Positions 34,903 to 46,839 of a stretch of 64,000 bases of DNA are shown here, one piece after another. Position numbers and translations under genes: made by a program. Origin of the DNA: Metellina segmentata. Its lineage: Eukaryota; Arthropoda; Arachnida; Araneae; Tetragnathidae. A model generated the notes under the pieces. The model did no database searches. It saw only the letters and a program-made list of their open reading frames with translations, and had not been told where the DNA came from. The DNA is taken from assembly GCA_947359465.1 (NCBI GenBank), contig OX375872.1, positions 82,764,931 through 82,828,930 of the forward strand. The letters are read 5' to 3'. How positions within the stretch are numbered: position 1 is the first letter of the stretch; each line of letters opens with the position of its first letter.

Positions 34903-35144
34903 TGTTATTATTATGACCATGTATATTATTATGAACCATTACTGTTTCTAGTATATATATTGTAATCAGTTACGACTGGCTGATGTAATCTTTTATAATA
35001 CGCAATAATTGACCCAATTGCCTCTGAGGCTTTAGGCTGCTCGTTTCCTACTTATCCCTATCTATTGTGATGTCCCTTTATAATTATTAAATATTTCGTT
35101 GGACTTGGAAGTACACTTTTATTCCTTTATTACAAGACATAACA
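34903..35144. repeat. possible solo LTR
   Basis: The segment starts TGTTATTATTATGACC and ends GACATAACA, with 6-bp inverted TGTTAT/ATAACA ends. It carries a late AT-rich stretch (attaaatatttcg) followed by ttggacttggaagtac, the layout of small BEL/Pao or gypsy LTRs. No flanking target duplication is evident. Tentative. Confidence 0.3.
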
Positions 35145-36012
35145 AAAATCCATTGCGAAAGCATTATTGTAATTTAAAGGTAAGACATATTTGATGTAAT
35201 TATGTTAGAATTTAAATTATACTTTCGGGAGATGACTTTTTTACTAAAAAAGATTCAATAGAAACGTTGATGTGAAAAGTATAAGCTATTTTTCCTCTTG
35301 TTGACATTACAACAGTGATGTTTCTACCAACACTGATGAATGATTTCAAATCTTAATCTCATCATAAATATTACAGTTGCATGTAGTTATTCACAATATA
35401 GTTAATATACTTATTAAAAAATTGTAAGCTTTCATAGACGACAGAATCAGAATTGAGAGAATTTTTACCGATGTGCTTCAAGCAAATCAAGTTTAAATCT
35501 AAGAAGTTACGAAAAAAATCGACGTTTTTATTTCTAATTTAAATGTATTGTAAATTTTAAAATTCACAATAAAAACATCTGGTAAATATTGTATAAACTA
35601 GGGGCTCCGCTTCCTGCTCTCGAACCAGTGGCAGCTACCCAAAGTGACTTGTGGAAATGAATAAGAAAATATTCTCTTATTGATCCATATCCGAATATAG
35701 AAATTGTCCTCAGGATTGTTTTTACCTTACCGGTTACAGTGGCGTCCAACGAGCGCTGTCTTAGTAAGTTGAAACATTAAAATTTACCTCCGGTCAAGCA
35801 TAGGTCAAAAATCGTTTGACAAACCTTGCTATTTCATACATTTTTCAAAAGATGCTAGATACTATGGAATTTTGCGACATAATAGCAGAATTTGCCTTGT
35901 GAAAAGCAAGAAAAGTAAAGTTGTAGGTTTAACAATTTTCATATATTTTTTTATGAAACATTTTTACTATAAATGTAGTAGTATATCCAGTTATGCTTTA
36001 GTATACATGTGA
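35145..36012. other. AT-rich DNA, nothing recognised
   Basis: Short ORFs only. No repeat ends. Confidence 0.45.
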
Positions 36013-37638
36013 TACAGTCAATACCGGCTATATGGTCACCCTCTTATAAGGTCACCCCGCTTATATGGTCAGTTTTCTAAAGTCCCGTCTAATTTAATAG
36101 GGAACACGTGTTAAAGCTCACCGCTTATATAATCATTTTATTTTCCTCGTTATCGGTTATATGGACGGTTTTTTCATCTTTTCAATGAGGTTATCAGTTT
36201 TTTTTTTTTTTTTAAATAGTGATTGTTGTAACATTTCTAGAGGCGGGGTGCAGCATAGGGAATAACCAGAAGACAAAAAAGTCTTTGCGACCCCGGAGAG
36301 GACCTGAATTTACGCCTTTATCCCCCCCCCCCCCATTTCGCATTTGCGTTGAATCCTCGTCGGCGTTACCCTCCCTACACACACACACACTATTCTCTTC
36401 CTTCCCAAGCACAACAGGTGGACATCTGTTTGTTTATTGGTTTAAGTTTTCTCTCACAGTTTGAAAAGTACGTTAAAATTGAGATGAAAATAGTAAAGAA
36501 AAATTTTGGTTAATTTGGATCATACATGACGAACAAGAACGTTCATTTATATTACAAATTTTATTTGGTTTTTAGTCTGATGATAAATCGTTCCTCTGCG
36601 CAAAATAAAAACGGAAACGAAAAAAATCAATTTAGAATTTGCGATCTTTTATGCTGTTGCTATTCCAAAAAAAAATAATTAAATTCCATTAAATTCATTT
36701 AAAAATGTTCTAGATTGAATTTTAAAATTCGCCGCGACCCTAAAATTTAAAAAAATTCGGACTACCTGTGTGCCAAATCCCATTGTTGCAAGAGCCGTAC
36801 ATTCGTCAGGACAGTGTGTGATAACAAGAAACAGAAAAACAAACACTTCCTTTTATAATAGTAGAGATATGTGCATTGAATAATGATGAACGCACGTATG
36901 CATACAGGGCCGCCCATAAGGGGGGACAAACCCAACAAATGTCGGGGGGCCCGGACGTTTAAGGGGCCCGTGGCCCCAAGGTTTGTTCAAGAAATTATCT
37001 GACTCATTTTAGGGTTATTTCGGAATTTGACAAAAAAATATCGAACAGAAAATAGTCTTTTCAAGTCCTTAAAACGGCCCCGTCAAGGTGGTCTCACATT
37101 TTCACCAGTCTCCGGTCTACGAAAACGACTAGTTGGTTTACTTGCCACAAGGAGTAATGAAATAGTAAGCACGTTCTTCAACTTTATAAAACAGCTTTAC
37201 AATTTCTTTAATGCGAGCCCAAGGTGATGGGAACTGCTTCTAAAACACACTGTTGGAAGGTCTCTACACGGTCTTTTTTCTAAGACAAGATGAGTGCAAG
37301 AATTGAGGCAGTGAAACCTATATCTGAAAAACTACCTGACGTTTTAAAGGCACTTCAAGATGTAAAAAATCAGTAGTTTATCGTAAGAGGAAACGGCGGA
37401 AAAGTAAATGGATTCCTCAATTATTTTTCAAAATTTGAAACTTTTTAATTCAGTTAAATATTTGGAAGGACATACTAGAGCAAATTAATACAAGAAATTT
37501 AATCCTTCAATCATAAAATATCTCCCTTGATATAGAAATTAATAACATTAAATCGTTAACTGAAACAATAGATAAAGATTTAAGAAAACAATGGCCTCTA
37601 TAAATAGAGCTAAAGAGATAGCTTCTATTATGAATATA

Positions 37639-38735
37639 CAGGGTGTTTCAGTGAACCGTTTCAGAACTTCTAAGAGGGGTAGGGTACATCCTGACAAATC
37701 GAAATCATATAGCAATGTGGGGTCGGAAATGCTTTCCTGAAGCGGTGTTGTACACAGAAGCACCGTAAAGAAAAGAGACCGTAAGTGAGAAATCGTTTTA
37801 ATAATACATGAAAAGAAGCAAAAGGTACATGGATTAAAGTAAGTGTTCGAAGTTTCTTCCACGGGCTACAATGCACGCCTCATATCTCCGACGCATGGAC
37901 ATCCGAACATTCTGGAATACTCCAGGCATATCTCGAATTTCTCCGGCAGCTACTGCAATTCTTGCAACCAGCTCCTCAACATTGTCAACAGGGGTGTCAT
38001 AAACTAGCGATTTCAGATGACCCCAGAAATAAAAATCAAGACATGATAGGTCGGGTGACAGAGCAGGCCAACGCACGGGACCACCACGTCCGATCCACTG
38101 CTGACCAAATGTGACATCCAGGTAGTTACTCCAAGGTACCACTGTGCGAAAGCAATACGAGGTGCATAATCCTCCGGTTGCTGTGTCTGGACACGCTGCA
38201 CGTGAAACGGATGCATGTCTTCTTCTCGGAGAATCCTCCAGACGCTGCAATAGGAAACCCCGACTGCGTTTGCTACACTTCGTGTACTCGTTCTTGGATT
38301 CCCCTGTACATGCTGCAGCACATTCTGTTCGACGTCTGCAGTCCGTGCTGTTCTTACCCTGTCCCGGTCAGCTCTTTCTAATGAACCTGTCTCAGCTAAC
38401 CTCTGGTGCAGTCTTGCAAAGAAATTATGACTGGAAATACGCCTCGTCGGATATCGTTCCGCGTACAAACGCTGTGCGGCTGGCCCACTACAATTTGCAG
38501 CCCCGTACGCCAAATGCATATCGGCTAACTCTGCGATCGTGTAATCATCCATCCTACTAACTTGGCGTTCTTGTGCGAAATGAAGATTCCCTACACGAAA
38601 GCTCGGGATTTTCGCACAACGCCATCAACCGCGTCAGGAAAGCATTTCTGACTGCCCATTGGTATATGATTTTGGTTCGTCAGGATGTACCCTACCTCTC
38701 TTAGAAGTTCTGAAACTGTTCACTGAAACACCCTG
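37639..38735 (-). mobile_element. deleted DD41D element nested in copy A
   Basis: The termini begin CAGGGTGTTTCAGTGAAC and are inverted copies over roughly 100 bases with a few mismatches. TA lies on each side (37637-37638 and 38736-38737). The 1097-bp length is about 400 bases short of the intact relative at 21249-22751, with the loss in the catalytic region. Copy B at about 39172 shows the matching empty site with a single target. Confidence 0.9.
37834..38552 (-). pseudogene. DD41D transposase with catalytic-core deletion
   Basis: Residues 1 to about 140 match the N-terminal half of the intact DD41D protein in this window (IAELADMHLAYGAAN, LHQRLAETGSLER, VANAVGVSYCSVWRILR). The sequence then jumps, in another frame, to SNYLDVTFGQQWIG and PDLSCLDFYFWG. 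It continues to the C-terminal end ACIVARGRNFEHLL at 37834. About 120 residues containing the first two catalytic Asp are missing, and only the third remains. It belongs to a different subfamily from 21426-22502, being clearly diverged in sequence. Confidence 0.9.
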
Positions 38736-39060
38736 TAGATGCAGAATTTTCCAAAAAAAAAAAAAGAGGACGGAAAAGGAAGCTTTTTTTTCGACAAAGG
38801 AAGCTTTTGAAGTGGAAAGAAAAATGCCTGAAGTATTAGAAACCGAAGAAACAAAATTCAAAAGTTCAGTTTTTGATATAGTAATCAATAAAATAGTTTC
38901 TCAGTTAGAATCAAGGCATGAGCAAATGAAAAAACATATGCAATACATTCGAAGCCATATTAAAAATAAATTATAATTCTAATGACAACAACGACGCACT
39001 TAAAAAAATAATTGAAAGCTATCCAGATGATTTAAGCCACAAGATAAAAAGCCACAAGAT

Positions 39061-39545
39061 CCCTTGATATAGAAATTAATAACATTAAAGCGTTAATTGA
39101 AACAATAGATAAAGATTTAAGAAAACAATGGCCTCTATAAATAGAGCTAAAGAGATAGCTTCTATTATGGATATAGATGCAGAATTTTCCACAAAAAAGA
39201 AAAAAGAGGACGGAAAAGGAAGCTTTTTTTTTGACAAAGGAAGCTTTTGAAGTGGAAAGAAAAATGCCTGAAGTATTAGAAACCGAAGAAACAAAATTCA
39301 AAAGTTCAGTTTTTGATATAGTAATCAATAAAATAGTTTCTCAGTTAGAATCAAGGCATGATCAATTGAAAAAACATATGCAATACATTCGAAGCCATAT
39401 TAAAAATAAATTTTAATTCTAATGACAACAACGACGTACTTAAAAAAATAATTGAAAGCTATCCAGATGATTTAAGCCACAATATCATCAATGAAATTCA
39501 GATGTACAAGACCGTTCGCGAAGCTACTTTTTCACCTTAAGCTGT
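39061..39545 (+). repeat. tandem duplication inside hAT, copy B (uninterrupted)
   Basis: Counterpart of copy A without the transposon. The frame reads RAKEIASIMDIDAEF across the site where copy A is broken. Beyond the duplicated part it continues into the rest of the transposase. Confidence 0.85.
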
Positions 39546-40708
39546 TAGAAAATAAAGGTCTTCCACTCTCCCTTTAAATGATATCCGTAGAATAAAATTG
39601 CGATCTATTTTCCCAGAACTTTGCATACCTTTAAGAACTTTGTTTTCTCTTCCCATCACTGGCTTCTAGTGAAAGGATTCAGTAAACTATCTATTATCAA
39701 ACATCCTTTACAATCTACTTCGGGCCAGGAAAAATTTGAATCATCTTAAAATATTTTCATTTGAGCATGAACTGTCGTGCAAAATGAGCTTCATTTTTGG
39801 ACGGCATCGATAAATCCATTACTTCGAATAGAATATGTACTGCTCCCTCCTCAGTACTGCAAAAGTTTTCGGAGTTTTGAATAGTCTTCAGCGTTTAAGT
39901 TATGTTTTTGCATGGGTTACTTACAATCTTTCTATAGAGATATTTCTTATAGTTTTCTTATACTTCCTTATCCTTATCGAAGTCCTACTCGATCGCAAAG
40001 TGGCCACACTTCGGGCTTAAGGCGTATAACACAAAACATATTTAATTCCATAATTAATTTACTGTGCGTTTGCTCGTACATTTCTGAAGTTGGGTAGTTG
40101 TAAATATATGGATACTTGGGAAAATACAAATTTCCTACACAAAGAAAACACAATTTTTGTCGGGGGGGGGGGGAATTTATGGACAGCCCTGATGCATATT
40201 GTATTTAGATTGGTAAAGTAAGTGATCCGCTGTAAGAAATAGAAGTGGACTGTATGTTGGTGAAATATGGATTTATTGTAACGATTCAAACGAAGTGAGT
40301 TGACATTGTATATACTGCTCCCATGAGCAAGTATTTTTACAGAGAGAAAGATGAGCGTCTTCCTCACACAGTTGGGAAGAGAACACTGACCTAGTTTTTC
40401 TCTTGGCATTCTTGAGTAGCCAAGATGTCGCCAATGCGAACTATCTCGGTACGGAACAGTAAGGTAAGGTAATAAGTTTCACTAAAAATATATTGCATAT
40501 TTCTCACTGTAGTTTTTACTTCGCAAATTAATTTTTAAAATGTTCTTAAAAGTTTAATTATTTGTTTATGAGCACTATATTCTGAAAGGTGAATATAATC
40601 CTGCCATAATTGAATAGTTTAGTATTGTTTCTAATTTCTTGTCACCCCGCTTATATGGTCTGATTTTTCTGGACCGCTGAGCTGACCATATAACCGATAC
40701 TGACTGTA

Positions 40709-41307
40709 CTATAATAGTATGCCTAGTTCTGCCTGTATACATTTTGACATGGGGGCGCCAAGTCCTATCTTTAATCCAGAACCCTATAAACTGTAATGGC
40801 GCAGACAAGACCAGCACCCGCAACAAAAAAAAAGCTAATTACCTTTAGAGGCCATTCATATGTATCGATATCAACTTTTCGTGATTTTAGTGCCCATCCA
40901 ATTAAAATATCAAACGATATCAAGATCAAAATTCCTCCCCCTCTCATTTGATATCGATATCATCATAAATTTCACACAAAATTTATTTATTTATTTATTT
41001 TCTTTTAATTATAGATTTGAACTATCCTAAAAGAGTGATATCGATATCAATTGCCGGCCACGAGCCTCCTCCTCCCCAAAACAATACGGCGAATCTTTGA
41101 GGGGGACGCTAAATCATCATCTCGCATCTCCAATAAATTTCTCTCGGACCGGCCCTGGCCGTAGATTCGTCATTTTTATGAATTGAGTTAAACAATTTTG
41201 CATGAAAAGGACTTAAGAAATGGAATTCCAAATCCCCTCGTCTTTTGTAGTACCTTAATGTCACCTTTAGTCATTTTGTAGCTTTGTCATACAGCAAAGA
41301 TGCGATG
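40709..41307. other. intergenic DNA with gatatcgatatc motifs
   Basis: Several gatatcgatatca-like palindromic motifs occur at about 40862-41055, in both directions around a tttattta run. No gene or classified element. Confidence 0.4.
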
Positions 41308-41309
41308 TA

Positions 41310-42136
41310 CAGGGTGACAATTTTTGAGCTATGTGAAATAAAATAAAAAAATTTCAAAAAGTACTGAGTTCAAAAATTTTATACAATTTTAAAAGTAACT
41401 AGATATTCGGATTTAGTTTATGACATGTTCGCTATGCTTGCCATCAATGGCTATGATGTGGCGCAGACAAATAGCAAAATTCTTCAAAACTCGCTGAAGT
41501 GTCGAGACATCGATGACCTCCTGAATGGCAGTTTTGAGCTCAGTGATGGTTTTGGAGTCATTTGAGTAAACTTTGTCTTTAATATTGCCCCACAAAAATG
41601 AGTCACAAGGGTTGAAATCAGAATAGGGCGGTCAAGCGATTCCCATTCTAGTGGCCTCTGGGTATCCCATAGTCAGAATGCGCTCTCTAAAGTGATCTTC
41701 CAGGACTTCAAACATTACCAGTCCGATGGGGCCGTGCTCCGTCCTGCATGAACCACATCTTTCCGAAAATCTGGGCGACGAACAACATTGCCAACACTGT
41801 CATCACAAGCACTACCAGTTCTCTCGAACTTTTGAATCAAATTTTGTATTGTTGTAACACTTGGACCGGTTGTCTTCTTCTTGTACTCGGTCGGAAATTT
41901 CCTTTGAGCCGCAATCGGGCTGTTATTGCTCGAATAGTAGGCCTTGACGATCGATATACGCTCAGAAACGCTGCATTTAGACATTTTCACCAAAAAATGA
42001 ACAAGAGTGTGCAATGCGCATGCTAAAAAAATCCCAACAGGCCTTGCATTCAACTGCCAAGTTTTAACTGAATCTCGCCAACGGTTCAAAAGTTATCAAG
42101 GTTTTTTTTTCATATTGCTCAATAATTGTAACCCTG
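41310..42136 (-). mobile_element. deleted DDxD mariner-type element
   Basis: The left end CAGGGTGACAATTTTTGAGC and the right end, reading CAGGGTTACAATTATTGAGC in reverse, differ at three of 20 positions. TA flanks both (41308-41309 and 42137-42138). The 827-bp body keeps the N-terminal and C-terminal parts of a transposase, joined by a deletion of the central region. Confidence 0.88.
41413..42000 (-). pseudogene. mariner-type transposase remnant, centre deleted
   Basis: N-terminal part (minus, 41990-41780): SVSERISIVKAYYSSNNSPI, AAQRKFPTEYKKKTTGPSV and TIQNLIQKFERTG, a helix-turn-helix region. After a deletion near 41780 another frame reads FGKMWFMQDGARPHRTGNV with the second catalytic Asp, WPPYSDFNPCDSFLWGNIKD with the third, and ends with TITELKTAIQEVI and an Ile-Asn stop at 41413. 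The first Asp region is gone. It is of the DDxD type, but frameshifts prevent a safe spacing count. Confidence 0.82.
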
Positions 42137-42138
42137 TA

Positions 42139-42465
42139 TGTACAATGTTGGATATGGCATGTGTAGGTTTTGTGTCCGAAGTTGTACAAATTACACATAA
42201 ATGTGTCGAAGAAAGGTGTTAAAATATTATTTAATTCCGCGAAAGGCAAGTGATTTATTTTCTGATCATTTCTTCAATCCCGAGTTAACCAAATTAACTC
42301 GAGTAAGAGCGGGTAATTTTGCTAGTAATTTAATAAAAAAAAAAGTGTGCTAGAAAATGTAAGGAAACCAGCAGAGCTAAAATTTTTTAGGCGCATTGCC
42401 GTGTGCCTCTTAAGAGAGCTGCATGGCTAAAACCAGTTGTACCTTAAAATTAAAGGGGAATGGAA
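42139..42465. other. AT-rich DNA, nothing recognised
   Basis: No ORF or repeat of note. Confidence 0.4.
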
Positions 42466-42676
42466 GAAGGGGTTGAGACGTTATTGTAGTTTTGAGATAT
42501 TTGGCTTGTCTATTATTCTTTTACTAGATGAGTTGGAAGGAGTTTGGGTTTGGTGGTGTGAGTATCCGCATAGGGGTTCTTGCTCTAGTTATCAGTATAC
42601 ATCATACCTCACCCCCGAGGCAACTTCAAAACTACAATAATCCCAAAATGTAAACAAATGTCACATAACCCCTTTC
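42466..42676. repeat. inverted-repeat unit, possible MITE
   Basis: TTATTGTAGTTTTGA at 42481-42495 and its perfect reverse complement at 42627-42641 enclose about 130 bases. Further out, aaggggtt (42469) and aacccctt (42668) also pair. It could be a small non-autonomous element or simply a hairpin. No target duplication identified. Confidence 0.45.
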
Positions 42677-45600
42677 ACGCAACCTTTCAATTGTCAAGCA
42701 GTGTATATAATTATGCACATGTTGTGTGCTAGGCTTTTACTTAATGTCTTACATCTCGTAAATTAACTATTTAGTCTAAAATGTGTGATTGCTAAATATA
42801 TCCTTACAAAAACAGGAACTGAAATTTTCAATTTTTACTGAAACTTGATGCAACTTTCAAAAAGAAATATTATGTAGAAACGTTAAAATTTAATTTTTTG
42901 AAAATCTGCACACTTGCCTTAAATGAAATCAAAGCTAATAGGTCAAAAACAATCCAGAAGTTAAAGCAAACGTTTTCCGAATTGATCAATAAACTTTTGA
43001 AAAATGAAAAAACTCACATCGTTTTAAATGAGAAGGTTAAGTTATTCTGTAATGGTGGCTCCTGCTATTAAAAGTCGACATTAGTTACCTCGGTGTAACG
43101 GTGGATCAGATGGTGAGCAAACACCATTACAAATGAAACAAATCAAAAATAAGACTGCAGAAAGAGTCAAGCGAAACTGAATAACCACTTTTTGTTGAGT
43201 ATTAAGCATGGATTTCTAAGAGAAATAAGCAGGTTGAGGAAAATATGTGTATTTATGTGACTTCCTCAGTGTACTGAAGCCATGAAACTCAATGAAGTTT
43301 GATAAAAAAAAAGTGTATTGAACAGAAAAATATCCATGCTGTGAGAGGTACCAGCCCTACTGATATGTACACTGGAGAAATGTCAGCACTAGTATATATT
43401 TTAAATAAAAGCAATACTATTAACACAAAATTTCTCTTAAATTTCATTTATAATTTTCTTTTTAATTCTACAACAAATGCTTTACTTAAAGGCCTTAATT
43501 GCACTGCAAAATTACACAATCTAATATAAAATATTAGTAGCTTACTCTTGCACAGTTTAAATATCACAATCAAAATATTAAAATTCGAACAGAACATTTA
43601 ATTGTCCTTAATTACACATACTAACTCATGAAAACATACTTATTATGACTTTGAAAATTAAATAATAGCAGATATCATAAAAACATCATTAAAATTAATT
43701 TGTGACCATTTTTACTAAAATGCTTATGCATACATCCAATAAAAACTACTTAAATTTCTTATCAAACTAACTGATCAACAAAAGAAATGTTTAAGAATTT
43801 TAGAAAATTGAGTTTACATTAACCGAAGACAAAAGAGAAATCTTATACAACCCAGTTCAGCTCTTGTGTGTAAGTCTTCAAAAATACATATTACAACTAT
43901 AAAGCAATTCATTAAGAAATACTTTGTATCCTAAATAATTTTTCATTACTTTTCACACATTTTTTAATTTTTGCCCTCCCTAGATATCACAGAATTTTTT
44001 GGATAAACTTCTTTAAATCTTCATTCTTTCCTTCATGAAACTTTAAGGAGCTGAATTAGGTGACATAGTTTATTTAGGACATTCCTGTTGTTTCATTAGA
44101 AGTAAAAAGGTGATTTTTAACTGAATTTCATTTTTTTGTTGCATGTTGTAGAAACCTGCAGATTATTTTTGCTTGCATTTTTAATTCTAAACTGATGAAA
44201 TAAAAAATAGATTTGCTAAGTGCCAAAAATGTCGAATAATAATTCAGTTAGAAAACAATCAAACTTTCAATTTGAAACAAAAGCTTTAAGAAAATGGCGA
44301 TGACAAAATATTTTTCATTTGGCAAAGAAACTAAAGTTTTATATTTAACAAACACTTTTTGTTGTCAGAGGACGTTTGGATTAGTTTCTGTTACATCATG
44401 CACCTCTTTTGCATGGAGGTTTGCAATATAAATAAAAAACATATTTTAATAATTTTTTTACTGTGCTTTTTTATTTTTAGGGTAATTTCCCAGTTATTTT
44501 TAGATTAAAAATGTATGGTCTCTCAGTGCTGATATTGAAAGCTCAAATTTAAATTGATGATAGCTCCAGTGCGATGATAATTAAATACCTATATACCAAC
44601 CTAAATTGATGGTAAATATAAAAATTCATTTTTTCTGACAAAATTTCAAATAAAAATTGCTGTGAATCCTTTCTCAATATCAATGAAATTAAGATCCTTT
44701 ACCTTAATATATATTCTGCAGGTTACTTATGAAACAAATGTTTTCAACTAAGCCGATTACATTTCCCTAACTCAAACATAAATCATCAAACGAAATTCAA
44801 ATCTCAAAATTTTTAATTCATTTACAGAAATAACAATTCTTGCGTTGTTTAGTCTGGATTTTATGGCTTAAGATCCAACAATGGACAAGACAAAACAATG
44901 ATTGAGTTTACAAAAACTTAAAGTTTTACAAAACTGGTAATGAAAGATCAGTGTTCACTCTTTAGTAAGAATCCTGTGTACATCAGATTTTTAATTCATG
45001 TCATTTACATTATAATTTATTAACATTTGTAACATTAAATTTTACATAAAAAAGTATTCAAAAGGATTGTAAGAGAATAAAATACAACATATTGGGAAGA
45101 AAACATTCATTCAAAGTAACAAAGCTGTTTGAATCATTTTATTTAGAAAACTTAAATGCATCTAATGTTTTCTACATATTTATTTGCATAATGTTTTGCA
45201 GTGTGAAAATTTGTCATAACAAGTAATAATTATATCTCTAAATGCAAGTTCCTTCTTTACAGTTTGATTTATTAAATAATAAATCACCTATTTATGAGAT
45301 TGGGTAATCAAAATAAAAGACAATCTTATAACAATAGGCTTGTTTTCAAATGGTCAACATTTTTGGGAAGCATATTTTTTTTTCTTTTGCAATAGAAATA
45401 CTAACTGAAAAGGACGTTATTGTACATCAACAGCAGTAGTCACTAAGCATATTAGAGAATAACACAAATACTACTAAAAGTAAAAAGATCATTTAGCAGA
45501 ACTTTGACCCAAACATATGAAATATGCTCAAATTATATCACAATACAAAAAATATAAAGGTATTTTATAGAATGAGTAGATACACAAAAAATAATAAGAA

Positions 45601-46336
45601 TTCCCATTTTGCTTTTTGTTTTCAAACACGTGAGCACAATTTCAATATATTATCAATGTGATACTTCAAATGAAAAGTGGTTTTGATCAACATGAGAAAT
45701 GTTGCTGATAGTAAATATATTTCGTTTTTCAAGTTATAGAATAAGACACCTGAGGCATGTAACACTATTAAGAAACACAAATTGAAATATATGTTAAAGA
45801 TTAAAGTGTGAAAGAGAACTGTTTCAAAAATAATTTCCATGCAATGATTAAAACAATATCATCAAACCTGAAACTTGATGAAAAAGATTTATTACTCAAA
45901 AACAAAGACATGAAGACAGGTACTGAATTTGTTCTTAAACTATTAACTTAAATACTGTTCGAGTACAAAAAAATTATATCCACTAGTTTGAAATAATCCT
46001 AAGTTTGTCTTCATTCAGCACTATACCTGATGATTTAGATTTGTAATCATGAGTGATGGATCAGGTTAAATCTTCAGCAGCACTTCAAATTGTGTACTAT
46101 TAAACCTTTATAGAAGACAAAATAGATACTTAAAACAATATTTAAACTTAATACAATAACAAATCTACTGACAAATGCAAAAACTCACTACAAAATCCAT
46201 TATTCAGAGAGCATAATTCCAGGTTATTCTTAAACCAAACTGCGAGCATTAGATTTGTAAACTTCATTCATATAACCAATCCAATATAGCTTTGTACAGC
46301 AAATATGAGAAATATTCATTAGGTTTTGGTGGAAAG
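42677..46336. other. AT-rich DNA, nothing recognised
   Basis: About 3.7 kb with ORFs up to 76 codons, none with a recognisable domain. No inverted-repeat ends found. Confidence 0.45.
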
Positions 46337-46839
46337 TACAATCAAGCCTCATTAAGACGAAATCACTTTATATGAATTACTGATAATACGAACTAAATTC
46401 CAATTCCCATCATTATGTGTATTCAAATAATGTTAACTCATTCATTTAAGAACTTGAGTTACGCTAATCTTCAGTTAAGATGAACAAATATTCGAAACTT
46501 AAGGACAGATTCTTTAGAATTTATCAAATATCGTCAACAGGTTTACTTCATGCTACGAATTCATTCCCATTCTTTGCTCAGTCAGGTAAAGATTGTAAAT
46601 AAGTCGTCTTCCCACTTTTGCAGACTAATAAATGGTATCTGAAAGTTGGAAGGACTGCCGATACTAAGTGTATCTTGGCCTATTTCAATAGTGACCTCCA
46701 GGCCAGATACACGAGTGTCAAGGCAACTATACAGAAGTCCTTTTATCAGACAAGACAGTAAACACTATCTCTTTACCATTTGGATTTCTAGCTTTTAATG
46801 AGTTGTAGCATTTTCTGCTTCCTGTTTGAAACACTCTTG

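Larger units (their letters stand above)
37525..39060 (+). repeat. tandem duplication inside hAT, copy A (interrupted)
   Basis: 37527-37638 plus 38736-39060 correspond to 39061-39480 of copy B, reading from cccttgatatagaaattaat to tttaagccacaa. The copies differ by scattered substitutions and small A-tract changes. Copy A is split by the DD41D element at 37639-38735, while copy B is not. The junction at 39060 has a short local repeat (aaaagccacaagat). Confidence 0.85.
37130..39790 (+). pseudogene. hAT (ZMYM1-like) transposase relic with internal tandem duplication
   Basis: Pieces in order: 37160-37375 with FFNFIKQLYNFFNASPR, KHTVGRSLHGLFSKTRWSAR and IEAVKPISEKLPDVLKAL. Then AKEIASIMDIDAEF and FKSSVFDIVINKIVSQLESR, which occur twice because of the duplication. 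After copy B come KKIIESYPDDLSHNIINEIQ and, at 39595-39670, FPELCIPLRTLFSLPITGF, the start of the hAT dimerisation region. The BED-type finger and first catalytic part are missing, probably by deletion between 36960 and 37160. Stops and frameshifts throughout. Confidence 0.8.
36905..40191 (+). mobile_element. hAT element (ZMYM1-like) nested in the Tigger-like element
   Basis: It starts CAGGGCCGCCCATAAGG at 36905 and ends at 40191 with a sequence reading CAGGGCTGTCCATAAAT in reverse, each next to a G- or C-rich run. The heptamer ATGCATA flanks both ends (36898-36904 and 40192-40198), close to the 8-bp duplication expected for hAT. The transposase is on the plus strand and has lost its N-terminal half. 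The interior is expanded by a tandem duplication and a nested DD41D element. Confidence 0.82.
36015..40706. mobile_element. pogo/Tigger-like element, outermost layer of a nest
   Basis: The left end CAGTCAATACCGGCTATATG at 36015 and the right end, reading CAGTCAGTATCGGTTATATG in reverse from 40706, form a 24-bp inverted repeat with four differences. TA flanks both (36013-36014 and 40707-40708). A second block, GTCACCCCGCTTATATGGTC, is present near both ends in direct orientation (about 36053 and 40641). After removal of the inserted hAT, 1.4 kb remains. I cannot recognise a transposase in it, so the class rests on TA duplication and end sequence. Confidence 0.7.

Noticed and set aside
34903..35144. 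Confident solo LTR
   Set aside because: Kept only as a low-confidence call because no target-site duplication or second LTR was found.
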